A DNA stretch of 64,000 nucleotides from Ignavibacteria bacterium RIFOXYB12_FULL_35_14 (GTDB taxonomy: Bacteria; Bacteroidota; Ignavibacteria; Ignavibacteriales; Ignavibacteriaceae). A model generated the notes under the pieces. It was not told the origin of the DNA. It saw only the letters and a list, made by a program, of their open reading frames with translations, and did no database searches. The stretch spans positions 5,218 through 69,217 of the forward strand of contig MHAR01000066.1 of assembly GCA_001803045.1 (NCBI GenBank), in the 5' to 3' direction. The first letter of the stretch is position 1, and every line of letters starts with the position of its first letter. The translations under genes were made by a program, and so were the position numbers. Positions 18,483 through 27,923 of the stretch are shown in pieces.

Positions 18483-20153
18483 TTAGTTTAAGAAGACGAT
18501 GAGATATTCTGTTCCTTTGCCTCGCTTCAGTTCAATGGTACCCCCGATTTGTTCGACAAACATTTGAACTAATTGTAAGCCGAGCGTATCCGTCTTGCCT
18601 ATATCAATTTCAGGTGGAATTCCGATGCCGTTGTCATACACTCTTAACAAATTGTTATTACCATTCTTACTCATCGATATTTTTAATTGTCCTTCAAGAC
18701 CATTAGGGAAGGCATATTTAATTGAGTTCGTAATCAATTCATTTACAATCAAGCCCAGGGTTAATGCCTGGTCAATATCCAAATAAACATTTTCAATTTC
18801 GATTTTAAATGAAATTTTTTGAGAGTCAAATTTGTATGCACTTAATAAAAACGAAAATAGCTCGTTTAGATATTCAGCAAAATTTATTCGAGTGAAATCC
18901 TTTGGTCCATAAAGTTTTTCGTGAATTAGTGCCATTGTTTTAATTCTGTTTCTACCTTCACGAAATATCTCTAAAGTACGCTGATCTGTGACAAATTTTG
19001 ACTGAAGATTTAATAAGCTGGAGATAATCTGTAAATTATTTTTAACGCGATGATGAATTTCTTTAAGTAGGATTTCCTTCTCCCTAAGAGATGATTCAAG
19101 CCGCTGTTCATATTGTTTACTAATAGTGATATCTTCAGCAACTCCAGCTATCCTGTTAAGTTTTTCATTTTCATCAAGAATTGGAAATGCTCTTACTCTT
19201 ACCCATTTTATTTTTCCATCCGGTCTAATTATACGATATGAATTTGTAAGGACTCCACTCCGCTTACTTACTCTAAGAATATCATTAACATTGTTTTTAT
19301 CATCGGGGTGGATATGTTCAAATAATGATCTCGGATTTTCATACGCTGATTTCAGCGAGTGTCCCCAGACTTGTTCATAAGTAGGGCTTAAATAATTAAT
19401 TTTTTGATTTTCCGGCTCCATTATGAAAAATACATCCCTGATGTTTTCAGCCAATTGCCTGAAAAGTGTTTCACTATCCTTAAGTGCAGCCTCGGCTTTA
19501 TTCTTTTCTTTAATTTCCTCTAATAGTTTTTTGTTCATTTTTTCGAGCTGCGCTGTTCTTTCAATCACACGTAATTCCAATTCATTTTGGGTTCGAATGA
19601 GTTCCTCTTCAGCCTGCATTCTTTCCAGAATTTGACCTTCAAGCGCACGATTCGTCGTTTGAAGATTTGCTTTAGTACTTTTTAATAACGTGGCATTCTT
19701 TATCAACGCCAACGCTCGCGGACCAATAATTGGAAGAAGTATTACCATAATAACATTGGCTACTGCTGCAATTAATTTTATCAAACCGAATAACCATGGA
19801 TAATAAATCGAAACCGACCATACATTCATGAAATGAATTGCGCTGTTTGAGGCTGTGCATAAACTAAATACCAAGAAAAGTCTCGGAAAGGGTAAATCTT
19901 TTCCAGCCCGAATGACAAATAATGCGATGAATAGTGTTATCGCCAAATTGGCAAATCCTAACAGTATATCCAGGCTTATATGGAGTAATCCAAAATCATC
20001 AAACCAAAAGTTGAACCGAGAGTTTGGGTTACCGATTTGTGTGAACAGATTGTGAAATAGCTGAGGCCATGATAGAAGAATTATGATTGAGGCCAACCAA
20101 ATGATAGATTCATACCTGAGTAAATATTTCGTAACAATATTTTTGATATTCAT
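18483..20153 (-). CDS. Membrane sensor histidine kinase with ethylene-receptor-like TM domain and HisKA_2 core
   Basis: Residues 1-150 contain four likely helices; the last three, with D62, C99 in FSLCTASN, H107 in IHFMNVW and the proline-bounded final helix, resemble the three-helix sensor of plant ETR1 and its bacterial relatives. In ETR1 the copper ligands are C-x3-H, whereas here the spacing is C-x7-H, so copper or ethylene binding is doubtful. A coiled coil (about 155-225), a PAS/PAC domain (about 225-345), a HisKA_2 domain with KEIHHRVKNNLQ near 360 and an HATPase domain (DNGIGIPPE) follow. It starts 17 bp after the larger kinase gene, so the two form an operon. Confidence 0.85.
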   Translation of the reverse strand: MNIKNIVTKYLLRYESIIWLASIIILLSWPQLFHNLFTQIGNPNSRFNFWFDDFGLLHISLDILLGFANLAITLFIALFVIRAGKDLPFPRLFLVFSLCTASNSAIHFMNVWSVSIYYPWLFGLIKLIAAVANVIMVILLPIIGPRALALIKNATLLKSTKANLQTTNRALEGQILERMQAEEELIRTQNELELRVIERTAQLEKMNKKLLEEIKEKNKAEAALKDSETLFRQLAENIRDVFFIMEPENQKINYLSPTYEQVWGHSLKSAYENPRSLFEHIHPDDKNNVNDILRVSKRSGVLTNSYRIIRPDGKIKWVRVRAFPILDENEKLNRIAGVAEDITISKQYEQRLESSLREKEILLKEIHHRVKNNLQIISSLLNLQSKFVTDQRTLEIFREGRNRIKTMALIHEKLYGPKDFTRINFAEYLNELFSFLLSAYKFDSQKISFKIEIENVYLDIDQALTLGLIVNELITNSIKYAFPNGLEGQLKISMSKNGNNNLLRVYDNGIGIPPEIDIGKTDTLGLQLVQMFVEQIGGTIELKRGKGTEYLIVFLN

Positions 20154-20170
20154 TTATAACTAAAAATAGC

Positions 20171-23100
20171 TTATAGCTGAGAACCTAAAACTTTATCCAC
20201 TAAGGCAACGATATCATTCTTTCCAAATGGCTTAGAGATGTAGTGCGTGCATCCCAGTTTCAGGAATTTTTCTCTATCACCATATAACGCATAAGCCGTA
20301 ACTGCAATAGTTGGTATTGATTTATATCCCTTTATTTTTTTTATAAGATTTACGGCTTCAATTCCATCCATGCCAATTCCTAAATTAATATCAGCTAGTA
20401 TCGCAGAGTAATTTTTCTTTTCAGCCATCGATATAGCAGTTTTAGCGTTATAGGCCCAATCCGTCTTACAAATTTCGCCTAGATAGAATCTGACTATGTT
20501 GGCCGTAGCTTCATCATCTTCAATAAGTAAAACTTCTGAGGAATATTTATAATTATGAATAATTTGTTCATCTAATAACTTCTCGTAGGAGAAATCTTTT
20601 GGAAATTCAAGATCATCATGCGAACAAATAGGAAATTTCACTATAAATTCGGAGCCCTTACCAACGTCACTCTCAACAGCAATTTCACCACCCATCATTT
20701 CAATAAATTTTTTAGCAACAGTTAATCCTATCCCGAGTCCTTCAAATGAACGAGAAAAGCCTTCACTTGCTTGTCTGAATGGCTCGAAGATTAGCCTCGA
20801 ACTTTGTCTAGGAATACCTATTCCAGTATCCTTCACTTTCATTTGGGCAAATTGTTTCTGATTCTCAATTATTTTTGAGATCGTAACTGTAATATTCCCC
20901 TTATTTGTGTATTTAATTGCATTAGCCAATAGGTGTTCAATTACTTGAGAAAGCATTCTTTCATCCGCATTTATCACCAGGTCATCTTCTCCTAAGACTA
21001 ACTGAAACTTTAATCCTTTTTCCATTGCCACTGAATGAAACTGTTTAAACTTTTCACGGACGACTATCGTTAAATTCTGGCGCGCAATATTTACTTCCAA
21101 CTTATCTGCTTCTATGTGTGAAAGATCGAGAATTAGGTTTAATGTTTCTTTTAACCTAGTACCACTTCTAAATAAAGTGTACGCCATGTCTTTGAATTCT
21201 GGATTTTCAATTTCATTGTATAAAGTTTCAGCATATCCTATAATTCCCACTAATGGAGTACGTAATTCATGACTAATATTAGCTAGGAAAATAGATTTGA
21301 GCCGATTAGCTTCCTCAGCTTTTTCTTTTGCAACAATAAGTTCTTCCACCATTTTTTTCCGTTCTGTAATATCCGTGAACACTCCAAATGAACCGGTATA
21401 TTTTCCCTCCTTATTCAAAATAGGAGCCGCTGAAACTAATGTCCAAATAATAGATCCATCTTTTCTTACAAGTTTTCTTTCATAAATTTCCGAATCTCCT
21501 TTTTTCCTGCTTTCAATCCTTAGAAAATGATTCCCTAATTCATCGGGCGAAATAAGCTGATGAAAATTCATATTCATTAATTCATCAACTGAATATCCAG
21601 TCATTTCAGCCATACGTTTATTAACTAAACTACTTTTTTCATTAATATCTGCAACAAGTATTCCTTCAATCGAAGTTTCAAAAAGAGTTCTGAATTTATC
21701 TTCAGATTCTATTAAAGATTCCTCTGCAATTTTTCTATCGGTTATATCACGAAAACTCCATACTCTTCCCACCACTTTATTGCCGATTAATTGAGGACGC
21801 GAGTAGCGTTCGAATACTCTTCCATCTTTAAATTCCAGCAGATCAAGGCTTTCAGCTACTGTATCTTTGTAAAGTTCTTTTACTTTGTTTAGAAATTGAT
21901 CCGGATACTTTAGTTGATCTAATACAAAGTTAAGTGCGGCATCATCATTTCTTGTTTGAATAATCGATTCAGGTATTCTCCACAGATCAAGAAATTTGTT
22001 ATTGAATTTTTGAATGTTTCCATTTTGATCGACAACCAAAATTCCATCAACGGTGGATTCCAAAGTTCCTTCAAGTAATGAAAACGAATGCTTAAGCGCT
22101 TCTTCAGCATGTTTACGCTCTGTTATATCACTAATCGTACCGATCATTTTAACTGGTTGATTGTTAGAATCGTATTCCACTTCACCCAGACCATGTACCC
22201 AGCGTTCTTCTCCATCTGATTTGCGAATGATTTTATACTCTTTGTCAAATCGAGCATGCTCTTCCAAAACTTTTTTTGAAAAATAATTATTCATTGTTTC
22301 ACGCCAATCTGGATGTAATAATGAAATCCACCCGTCTAATGAACGAGTAAATTTTTCATCAATTCCAAAAATGCTATCGAGAATTGTTGAGCTATACCAA
22401 ATATTTTTATGGATATCGAAAACATAACTTCCTAATCTTGCAATTGTCTGTGTTTCTCTGAGTATTTTTTCATTTTCTTTAAGCACTTTTTCCGACTGTT
22501 TACGTGCGGTTATATCTTCTTTAATTGCCAGATAATGCGTAATAACTCCATCATTATCTTTAATTGGTGATATTGTTGCTCTCTCCCAATACAATTCAGC
22601 ATTCTTTTTCTTATTGTGAAATTCCCCTTCCCACTCTTTGCCTGAACTGATAGTTTTCCACATTTCCTTGTACGCTTCAGTGCTCGTTTCACCTGACTTC
22701 AAAATCCTTGGATTTTTTCCGAAAACTTCCTGAAAAGAATATCCCGTCACCAAGCTGAATTTTTGGTTAATGTATTCAATATTTCCACTGGTATCTGTAA
22801 TAACTATCGATGCAGGGCTTTGTTCAACCGCTTGCGAAAGTTTTCTTAAGTTATCTTCAATGCTCTTTTGTTTGGAAATGTCTTCATAAGTCCCCACAAC
22901 ACCTATTATTTTTCCTTCAAAATTCTTTAGAGGCATTTTATTAAGTCGAATCCAAATCTTGTTCTTATCTTTTGGTAATTGGTAGAGATATTCCAAACAA
23001 TTAACGGATTCTCCAGATTCAATAATAAATTTATCATTGGCAATGTAGCTCTCAGCCAATTCGCTGGGACTAAAATCGTACTCACTTTTTCCTATAATTT

Positions 23101-24400
23101 CAGATGCATCATTTAAACCTACATCTTTTGTAAAATGAATATTACATCCTAAATAAGTAGAGCTTGCATCTTTCCAATAAACTCTCTGTGGAATATTATC
23201 TAGAATTGATTTTAGCATTATTTTTGACTGATCCGATTCCTCTTGAGCTTTTTTCTCTTTAGTAATATCATGAATGATAATGAATGCAAAAGCTTTTTCA
23301 GGCGAATAAACAGATACTGAAAGCCATCTATTCGAGCTTTTATCTTTGACTTCAAATCTTTCTTCTGTACGATTTAAGGCTACATTTGCAATTACTCCGA
23401 ACGGATCCGGTCCAATGTTTTTAAGCATATCAAATTTCAGCAGCAAGCTTTTCCCAATTAAAGCTTCGGCAGGTTCTTGTATTAGTTTCTCAAATTCTCT
23501 ATTTGCTTCAAGCAAAACCATATCAATAGGATTATTTTCTTTGTCTGTTACAATTTTAGTAAAGGCAAATGCTTCATGCATTTTTTCAAACAAGTTCCGA
23601 TACTTATATGCATTTCTTCTTAATTCCCCATTCATTCTATCTTTTTCAGAAATATCCTTTAAAGTATAAAGTTCTGCTATGGGAAAATTTTTTTTGTTTG
23701 TTATAAGTGAATTTTTTAGAATTGTAAGGAAGTGAGTTCCATCTTTTCTCATGAATATCAATTGGCATTGCCAGTCATTTTTCTGTTTTTGATTGATAAT
23801 CTTCTGCAGATTATTTTGATCCATACATTCTTCAAGAAGAACATTTATATTTTTCCCGAGAAGTTCTTCACTTGAAAATCCCAAAGTTCTTGTAAGAGTT
23901 TCATTTACGTAGAATATTGTTCGATTCAAATCCGTTAAGATTAGAGATTCGCTTATATTATCTATTGCTTGAGCTAAAATATTTAGCGGCGCCTCGGCAG
24001 TTTTATTTTCTGAAATCTCGATTATAGACCCAATTATGTATGGCTTTCCGTCACTTAATGTTTTAGATAAGAAAATCTTAGCAGTAGTAATGGAATTGTT
24101 CTTTTTTATAATTTTTATTATTTCTTCAGTAGATTCTTGAGAAGACGAAATAAAAGCTGAAAGAGTTTTTTCGAACTTCTGTTTATCATCCAGAAAAATA
24201 AATTCTTCAATCGTCTTTCGATCAATAATTTCACCTATCTTATAACCAAATGTCTCAGCAAACTTAAAGTTACAATCCCGAATCAACCCTTCGCTTATCG
24301 AAAAGTTACCGGAGACAACATTATATTCATCTTTTTCGAATTTCTTATGAGTACCTGTGATATTTTTATCATCGTGGAAAAAATTTTTAGTGATATTCAT
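20171..24400 (-). CDS. Giant multi-PAS hybrid histidine kinase with C-terminal receiver
   Basis: The 1409-residue soluble protein has about eight PAS-like modules (roughly 30-1010), several linked by PAC ends such as DITERK. A HisKA domain with the H-box ANISHELRTPLVG lies near 1030, followed by HATPase (GIGIPRQSS and GLGIGLTVAKKF) and a C-terminal receiver (about 1285-1405, Asp in ILADINLG, Lys in YISKPFGK). No transmembrane helix is seen, so signals must be cytoplasmic. With no separate output domain, phosphate would pass to another regulator, perhaps the lone receiver at 30.2 kb (inference). It is the first gene of a two-gene operon with the membrane kinase. Confidence 0.9.
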   Translation of the reverse strand: MNITKNFFHDDKNITGTHKKFEKDEYNVVSGNFSISEGLIRDCNFKFAETFGYKIGEIIDRKTIEEFIFLDDKQKFEKTLSAFISSSQESTEEIIKIIKKNNSITTAKIFLSKTLSDGKPYIIGSIIEISENKTAEAPLNILAQAIDNISESLILTDLNRTIFYVNETLTRTLGFSSEELLGKNINVLLEECMDQNNLQKIINQKQKNDWQCQLIFMRKDGTHFLTILKNSLITNKKNFPIAELYTLKDISEKDRMNGELRRNAYKYRNLFEKMHEAFAFTKIVTDKENNPIDMVLLEANREFEKLIQEPAEALIGKSLLLKFDMLKNIGPDPFGVIANVALNRTEERFEVKDKSSNRWLSVSVYSPEKAFAFIIIHDITKEKKAQEESDQSKIMLKSILDNIPQRVYWKDASSTYLGCNIHFTKDVGLNDASEIIGKSEYDFSPSELAESYIANDKFIIESGESVNCLEYLYQLPKDKNKIWIRLNKMPLKNFEGKIIGVVGTYEDISKQKSIEDNLRKLSQAVEQSPASIVITDTSGNIEYINQKFSLVTGYSFQEVFGKNPRILKSGETSTEAYKEMWKTISSGKEWEGEFHNKKKNAELYWERATISPIKDNDGVITHYLAIKEDITARKQSEKVLKENEKILRETQTIARLGSYVFDIHKNIWYSSTILDSIFGIDEKFTRSLDGWISLLHPDWRETMNNYFSKKVLEEHARFDKEYKIIRKSDGEERWVHGLGEVEYDSNNQPVKMIGTISDITERKHAEEALKHSFSLLEGTLESTVDGILVVDQNGNIQKFNNKFLDLWRIPESIIQTRNDDAALNFVLDQLKYPDQFLNKVKELYKDTVAESLDLLEFKDGRVFERYSRPQLIGNKVVGRVWSFRDITDRKIAEESLIESEDKFRTLFETSIEGILVADINEKSSLVNKRMAEMTGYSVDELMNMNFHQLISPDELGNHFLRIESRKKGDSEIYERKLVRKDGSIIWTLVSAAPILNKEGKYTGSFGVFTDITERKKMVEELIVAKEKAEEANRLKSIFLANISHELRTPLVGIIGYAETLYNEIENPEFKDMAYTLFRSGTRLKETLNLILDLSHIEADKLEVNIARQNLTIVVREKFKQFHSVAMEKGLKFQLVLGEDDLVINADERMLSQVIEHLLANAIKYTNKGNITVTISKIIENQKQFAQMKVKDTGIGIPRQSSRLIFEPFRQASEGFSRSFEGLGIGLTVAKKFIEMMGGEIAVESDVGKGSEFIVKFPICSHDDLEFPKDFSYEKLLDEQIIHNYKYSSEVLLIEDDEATANIVRFYLGEICKTDWAYNAKTAISMAEKKNYSAILADINLGIGMDGIEAVNLIKKIKGYKSIPTIAVTAYALYGDREKFLKLGCTHYISKPFGKNDIVALVDKVLGSQL

Positions 24401-25026
24401 TTTATTTTTCCTAAATATTTAAAACGGAGTATATTTTGTAAGAATGGAAGGAACTCTTCATTTTTTTGTATACAAGAAATTATTTCTAAATTTTAAAAGA
24501 GAAATTGGTGACCCGACAAGACGAGTAATGGAATTCTACAATGAGGAGTTTTGAACGAATATTCCTACCAATATTCTCCATTTTTGCTAAAAAGTTAATA
24601 TCAAATGGATTGCCAATCTAAAATTGATAAAAACACAAAAAAAACAATGAATAACAAACAAAATTACCCATTTTGTCACTTTTCCTTAATCGTTTGACTT
24701 TTTTAAGCCGTGAATTACCTGGTGAGACTCTCAGAATAGATAAAGGAATACTTCAGAGCATTATATCTCCTTAATTTTTTGATTGTAAAAAAATAAACGA
24801 AATCTTGTAAAAATTTCTTTTATCTTTAAGGGTAATGCCTTAAATTAGGGCATTAATAAATCCCTAAATCTTCATTCTCGGCATGGTAGTCATTATTAAA
24901 CGGGCCTGAACTTCAATCCCTACCAAACTGAGAAAACTCTAAACTGGTAATTTTAGAGAATTTTATCTTAAAGTTAAATGAGCGTCTATATTCATCATTC
25001 GGTAAAATAAGGAGAATGTAGAAGGA
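24401..25026. other. Non-coding gap between divergent kinase and DUF3078 genes
   Basis: The 626 bp are AT-rich and without a credible gene. A hairpin TAATGCC/GGCATTA lies at 24833-24855 and another, ACTCTAAA/TTTTAGAG, near 24936-24958, both in the region that would be the leader of the DUF3078 gene. I recognise no riboswitch class and no sigma-54 promoter. AAGGA directly precedes the downstream start. Confidence 0.5.
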
Positions 25027-25866
25027 ATGAGAAGACTGATAATTCTATTTTTAATGCTTTCCGGAACATATTCTTTTTCGATGGACAATTCACTAGAAGA
25101 GAGCAGATGGCTTTATTCGGGAGTCGCTGGTTTGAATATTAGTCAAATTGCATTAGATAATTGGACGCAAGGCGGTGACAATGCCTTAGCTTTTACTTTG
25201 TTAGGAAATTTTGGCATAAAGTACGTTGATAGCCCCTGGACATTCAGTAATGGATTAAAACTGGCTTTCGGTAGAACCAAACTTGGTGAAGATAATTTTA
25301 GAACTAACGATAACGAATTTTATCTTGAAAGCATATTGTCTTACTCTTTGGGGTGGGCATTAGATCCATATTTAAGTAACACTGTAAGAACAGTTTTATC
25401 GAAAGGATTTGATTATAAAGAAATCCCTGCTAAACAAACCTCGCAATTTTTTGACCCGGGTTACATTACTCAAAGTATTGGATTTCTTTATAATAAAATT
25501 CCTAATGTTTCAACCCGATTAGGAATTGCTTTCCAGGAAACAATAACAAATAAATTCCCATTTTATTCAGATGATCCTAAAACAACTGAGATTGAAAAAT
25601 TCAGATTTGATACAGGCATTGAATCCGTAACCGAAGCACTTTACAGTATAGAGGAAAATGTTCTCTTCGGCAGCAAACTTAGACTCTTTTCTCGCTTTAA
25701 TGAATTAGATGTTTGGGATGTAAGATGGGATAATCTTATAACCGCGCAGATAAGTAAATATTTTAATGTGAACTTCAATGTTTTGTTAATTTACGAGAAG
25801 ATACAATCTCCTAAAACTCAGGTTAAAGAAGCGCTTCAGCTTGGAATTACATATTCATTATTTTAA
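25027..25866 (+). CDS. DUF3078 outer-membrane protein
   Basis: The 279-residue protein has a signal peptide (about 1-18) and then alternating hydrophobic strands typical of an outer-membrane beta-barrel. The opening GLNISQIALDNWTQGGDNAL matches the start of the DUF3078 family, common in Bacteroidota and of unknown function. The chain ends in an aromatic residue (LGITYSLF), as barrel proteins do. It is followed 23 bp later by mscL, so the genes may be co-transcribed. Confidence 0.78.
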   Translation: MRRLIILFLMLSGTYSFSMDNSLEESRWLYSGVAGLNISQIALDNWTQGGDNALAFTLLGNFGIKYVDSPWTFSNGLKLAFGRTKLGEDNFRTNDNEFYLESILSYSLGWALDPYLSNTVRTVLSKGFDYKEIPAKQTSQFFDPGYITQSIGFLYNKIPNVSTRLGIAFQETITNKFPFYSDDPKTTEIEKFRFDTGIESVTEALYSIEENVLFGSKLRLFSRFNELDVWDVRWDNLITAQISKYFNVNFNVLLIYEKIQSPKTQVKEALQLGITYSLF

Positions 25867-25889
25867 TAATCAATTAAGAGGAGTATGAT

Positions 25890-26288
25890 ATGTCGCTAAT
25901 TAAAGAGTTCAAAGAATTTGCCGTAAGGGGAAATGTTATCGATATGGCTGTCGGTATAATTATCGGCGGCGCTTTCGGAAAAATAGTTAGTTCACTTGTA
26001 TCAGACGTCGTTATGCCTCCTATTGGTGTGCTTTTGGGAGGTGTTGATTTCAGTAAACTTTCAGCAACCGTAAAAGAAGCAACAGAAACTGCAGAAGCCG
26101 TTAAAGTAAATTATGGTGCTTTCCTAAATACTATTATTGATTTTATTATTATTGCTTTTGTTATATTTATGGCAATAAAAGTAATGAATAAGTTAAAAAA
26201 GAAAGAAGAAGAAAAACCAGCAGCTCCACCAGCACCATCTAAGCAAGAAGTTCTTCTAGCAGAAATTCGTGATTTATTAAAAAAATAA
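25890..26288 (+). CDS. mscL: Large-conductance mechanosensitive channel MscL
   Basis: MscL opens under membrane tension to release solutes on osmotic downshock. The 132 residues show the N-terminal amphipathic helix ([19 protein letters not shown]), TM1 with the glycine-rich pore lining ([16 protein letters not shown]), the periplasmic loop, TM2 ([23 protein letters not shown]), and the C-terminal KKKEEEKP...LLAEIRDLL bundle helix. RBS GAGGAG precedes the start. Its neighbours are outer-membrane proteins, consistent with an envelope-stress cluster. Confidence 0.97.
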   Translation: MSLIKEFKEFAVRGNVIDMAVGIIIGGAFGKIVSSLVSDVVMPPIGVLLGGVDFSKLSATVKEATETAEAVKVNYGAFLNTIIDFIIIAFVIFMAIKVMNKLKKKEEEKPAAPPAPSKQEVLLAEIRDLLKK

Positions 26289-26340
26289 GTTCTAATAAGT
26301 ATACTTAACAAATATCATTCACTAACAATAGAGGTACAAT

Positions 26341-27846
26341 ATGAAAAAGTTCTTTACATTTGCGGCAATCGTTTTCTTATTCTCTGCCTTTTACTTACCA
26401 TCCTATGGTCAATTAAATGCAGAAGGATTGAAAGTCGGTTTGCAATTCAACGGTTTAATGCCGTTTGATGACTCATATAATTACAAGGGAATTTCAGATT
26501 CTTATGAATTCTCTTACCTTGGCAGAGGTTTCTTTAGATTTGATATTGCTAAGGGGTTGCAAGGTGAAATAGGTGGTGGATATGGTCGTTATCAAGGAAA
26601 AGATTTCGCAGATGATTACAATGTTGCGAAAGCCAAATACGTTACAGATATCATTCCTATTGATTTTAGACTCCTTATCAGTCTTAAGGAAACTGAAAAA
26701 TGGAATCCTTATGTATTCATCGGAGGCGGTGGATTACACTATGATTTAAAATCTTATGATAGACCAAATGCTCATGACTTTCAAAATCCACCAGTAGCCG
26801 TTGAAGAAGAAGGATGGACAGCTATGGTTCCAGCTGGATTAGGAACAAAAATAAAATTAACTGAGACCATTCTTCTTGAAGTTCAAGCCAGTTTCACTTA
26901 TACGTTTACAGAAAACTTGAATTTTTACAAAACACCTGAAACACCAAACGATGCATATGTCGGTCTTGGTTTAGGTCTTACCTTCCAGGGTGACCGAGGA
27001 ACTTCCGATGACGATATGGACGGTTTGATGAAGAAAGAAGAAAAACTTCTTGGTACAGATCCTAAAAATCCTGATACAGATGGCGATGGCTTAAAAGATG
27101 GTGAAGAAGTTACTAAATATAAGACTGATCCTCTTAAAGTTGATACTGATGGTGACAGATTAAATGATGGTGACGAAGTTTTGAAATATAAGACTGATCC
27201 TCTTAAAGCTGACACTGATAGTGATGGATTAAGTGATTATGCTGAATTAATAACTAATAAGACTGATCCTCTTAAAGCCGATACAGATGGTGATGGCTTA
27301 AAAGATGGTGAAGAAGTTACTAAATATAAAACTGATCCTCTTAAAGCCGACACAGATGGTGATGGCTTAAAAGATGGTGAAGAAATTACTAATTTTAAGA
27401 CAGATCCACTTAAGAAAGATACCGATGGCGGTACAGTTGATGATGGAGTTGAGGTAAAGAGAGGAACAAATCCTCTAAATGCTGACGACGACGTCGTTAA
27501 AGTTGGCGTACCAATGATTCTTGAAGGTGTAACCTTCGCAACAGGTAAAGCAGATATCACCCCTGAATCTGCGATCATTCTCGAACAATCTCTTAAGACA
27601 ATGAATATTTATCCTGAGATTGAAGTAGAGATTGGTGGACATACAGATAATGTGGGTAAAAAATCATCGAATGTTAAACTCTCTCAGAAAAGAGCAGATT
27701 CTGTTAAGGATTGGTTAGTAAGCAAGGGCGTTGATCCAAAGAGAATTAGTACAAAAGGTTACGGACCCGATCAACCAATTGTTCCTAATGATACACCTGA
27801 AAATAAGAGAAAGAATAGAAGAATAGAGTTCAAGAGAACGAAATAA
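26341..27846 (+). CDS. OmpA-family protein with thrombospondin-type-3-like calcium repeats (copy 1)
   Basis: The 501-residue protein has a signal peptide (about 1-23), an N-terminal eight-stranded-type barrel (about 25-220), seven acidic repeats (about 222-390, 23-residue period, core DTDGDGLKDGEEV) that probably bind calcium, and a C-terminal OmpA peptidoglycan-binding domain (about 400-500) with GHTDNVGKKSSNVKLSQKRA and KNRRIEFK. It probably links the outer membrane to peptidoglycan through a calcium-stiffened rod. It is a tandem paralogue of the next gene, from which a strong terminator separates it. Confidence 0.9.
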   Translation: MKKFFTFAAIVFLFSAFYLPSYGQLNAEGLKVGLQFNGLMPFDDSYNYKGISDSYEFSYLGRGFFRFDIAKGLQGEIGGGYGRYQGKDFADDYNVAKAKYVTDIIPIDFRLLISLKETEKWNPYVFIGGGGLHYDLKSYDRPNAHDFQNPPVAVEEEGWTAMVPAGLGTKIKLTETILLEVQASFTYTFTENLNFYKTPETPNDAYVGLGLGLTFQGDRGTSDDDMDGLMKKEEKLLGTDPKNPDTDGDGLKDGEEVTKYKTDPLKVDTDGDRLNDGDEVLKYKTDPLKADTDSDGLSDYAELITNKTDPLKADTDGDGLKDGEEVTKYKTDPLKADTDGDGLKDGEEITNFKTDPLKKDTDGGTVDDGVEVKRGTNPLNADDDVVKVGVPMILEGVTFATGKADITPESAIILEQSLKTMNIYPEIEVEIGGHTDNVGKKSSNVKLSQKRADSVKDWLVSKGVDPKRISTKGYGPDQPIVPNDTPENKRKNRRIEFKRTK

Positions 27847-27861
27847 TTCTCTCTCTTAATT

Positions 27862-27897
27862 AAGTGTCTCTGCCGAAAGGTAGAGACACTTTTTTTT
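27862..27897 (+). terminator. Intrinsic terminator after OmpA copy 1
   Basis: AAGTGTCTCTGCC, a GAAA loop and GGTAGAGACACTT form a near-perfect 12-13 bp stem followed at once by a run of T. It is the clearest rho-independent terminator in the window and implies that the second OmpA gene has its own promoter or depends on read-through. Confidence 0.9.
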
Positions 27898-27923
27898 GTT
27901 AATACATTTATAAAGGAAAAAGA

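Noticed and set aside
27007..27490. Regular 69-bp repeats suggesting a CRISPR-like or satellite array
   Set aside because: They are in-frame DxDxDG protein repeats of an OmpA-family gene, with no spacers.
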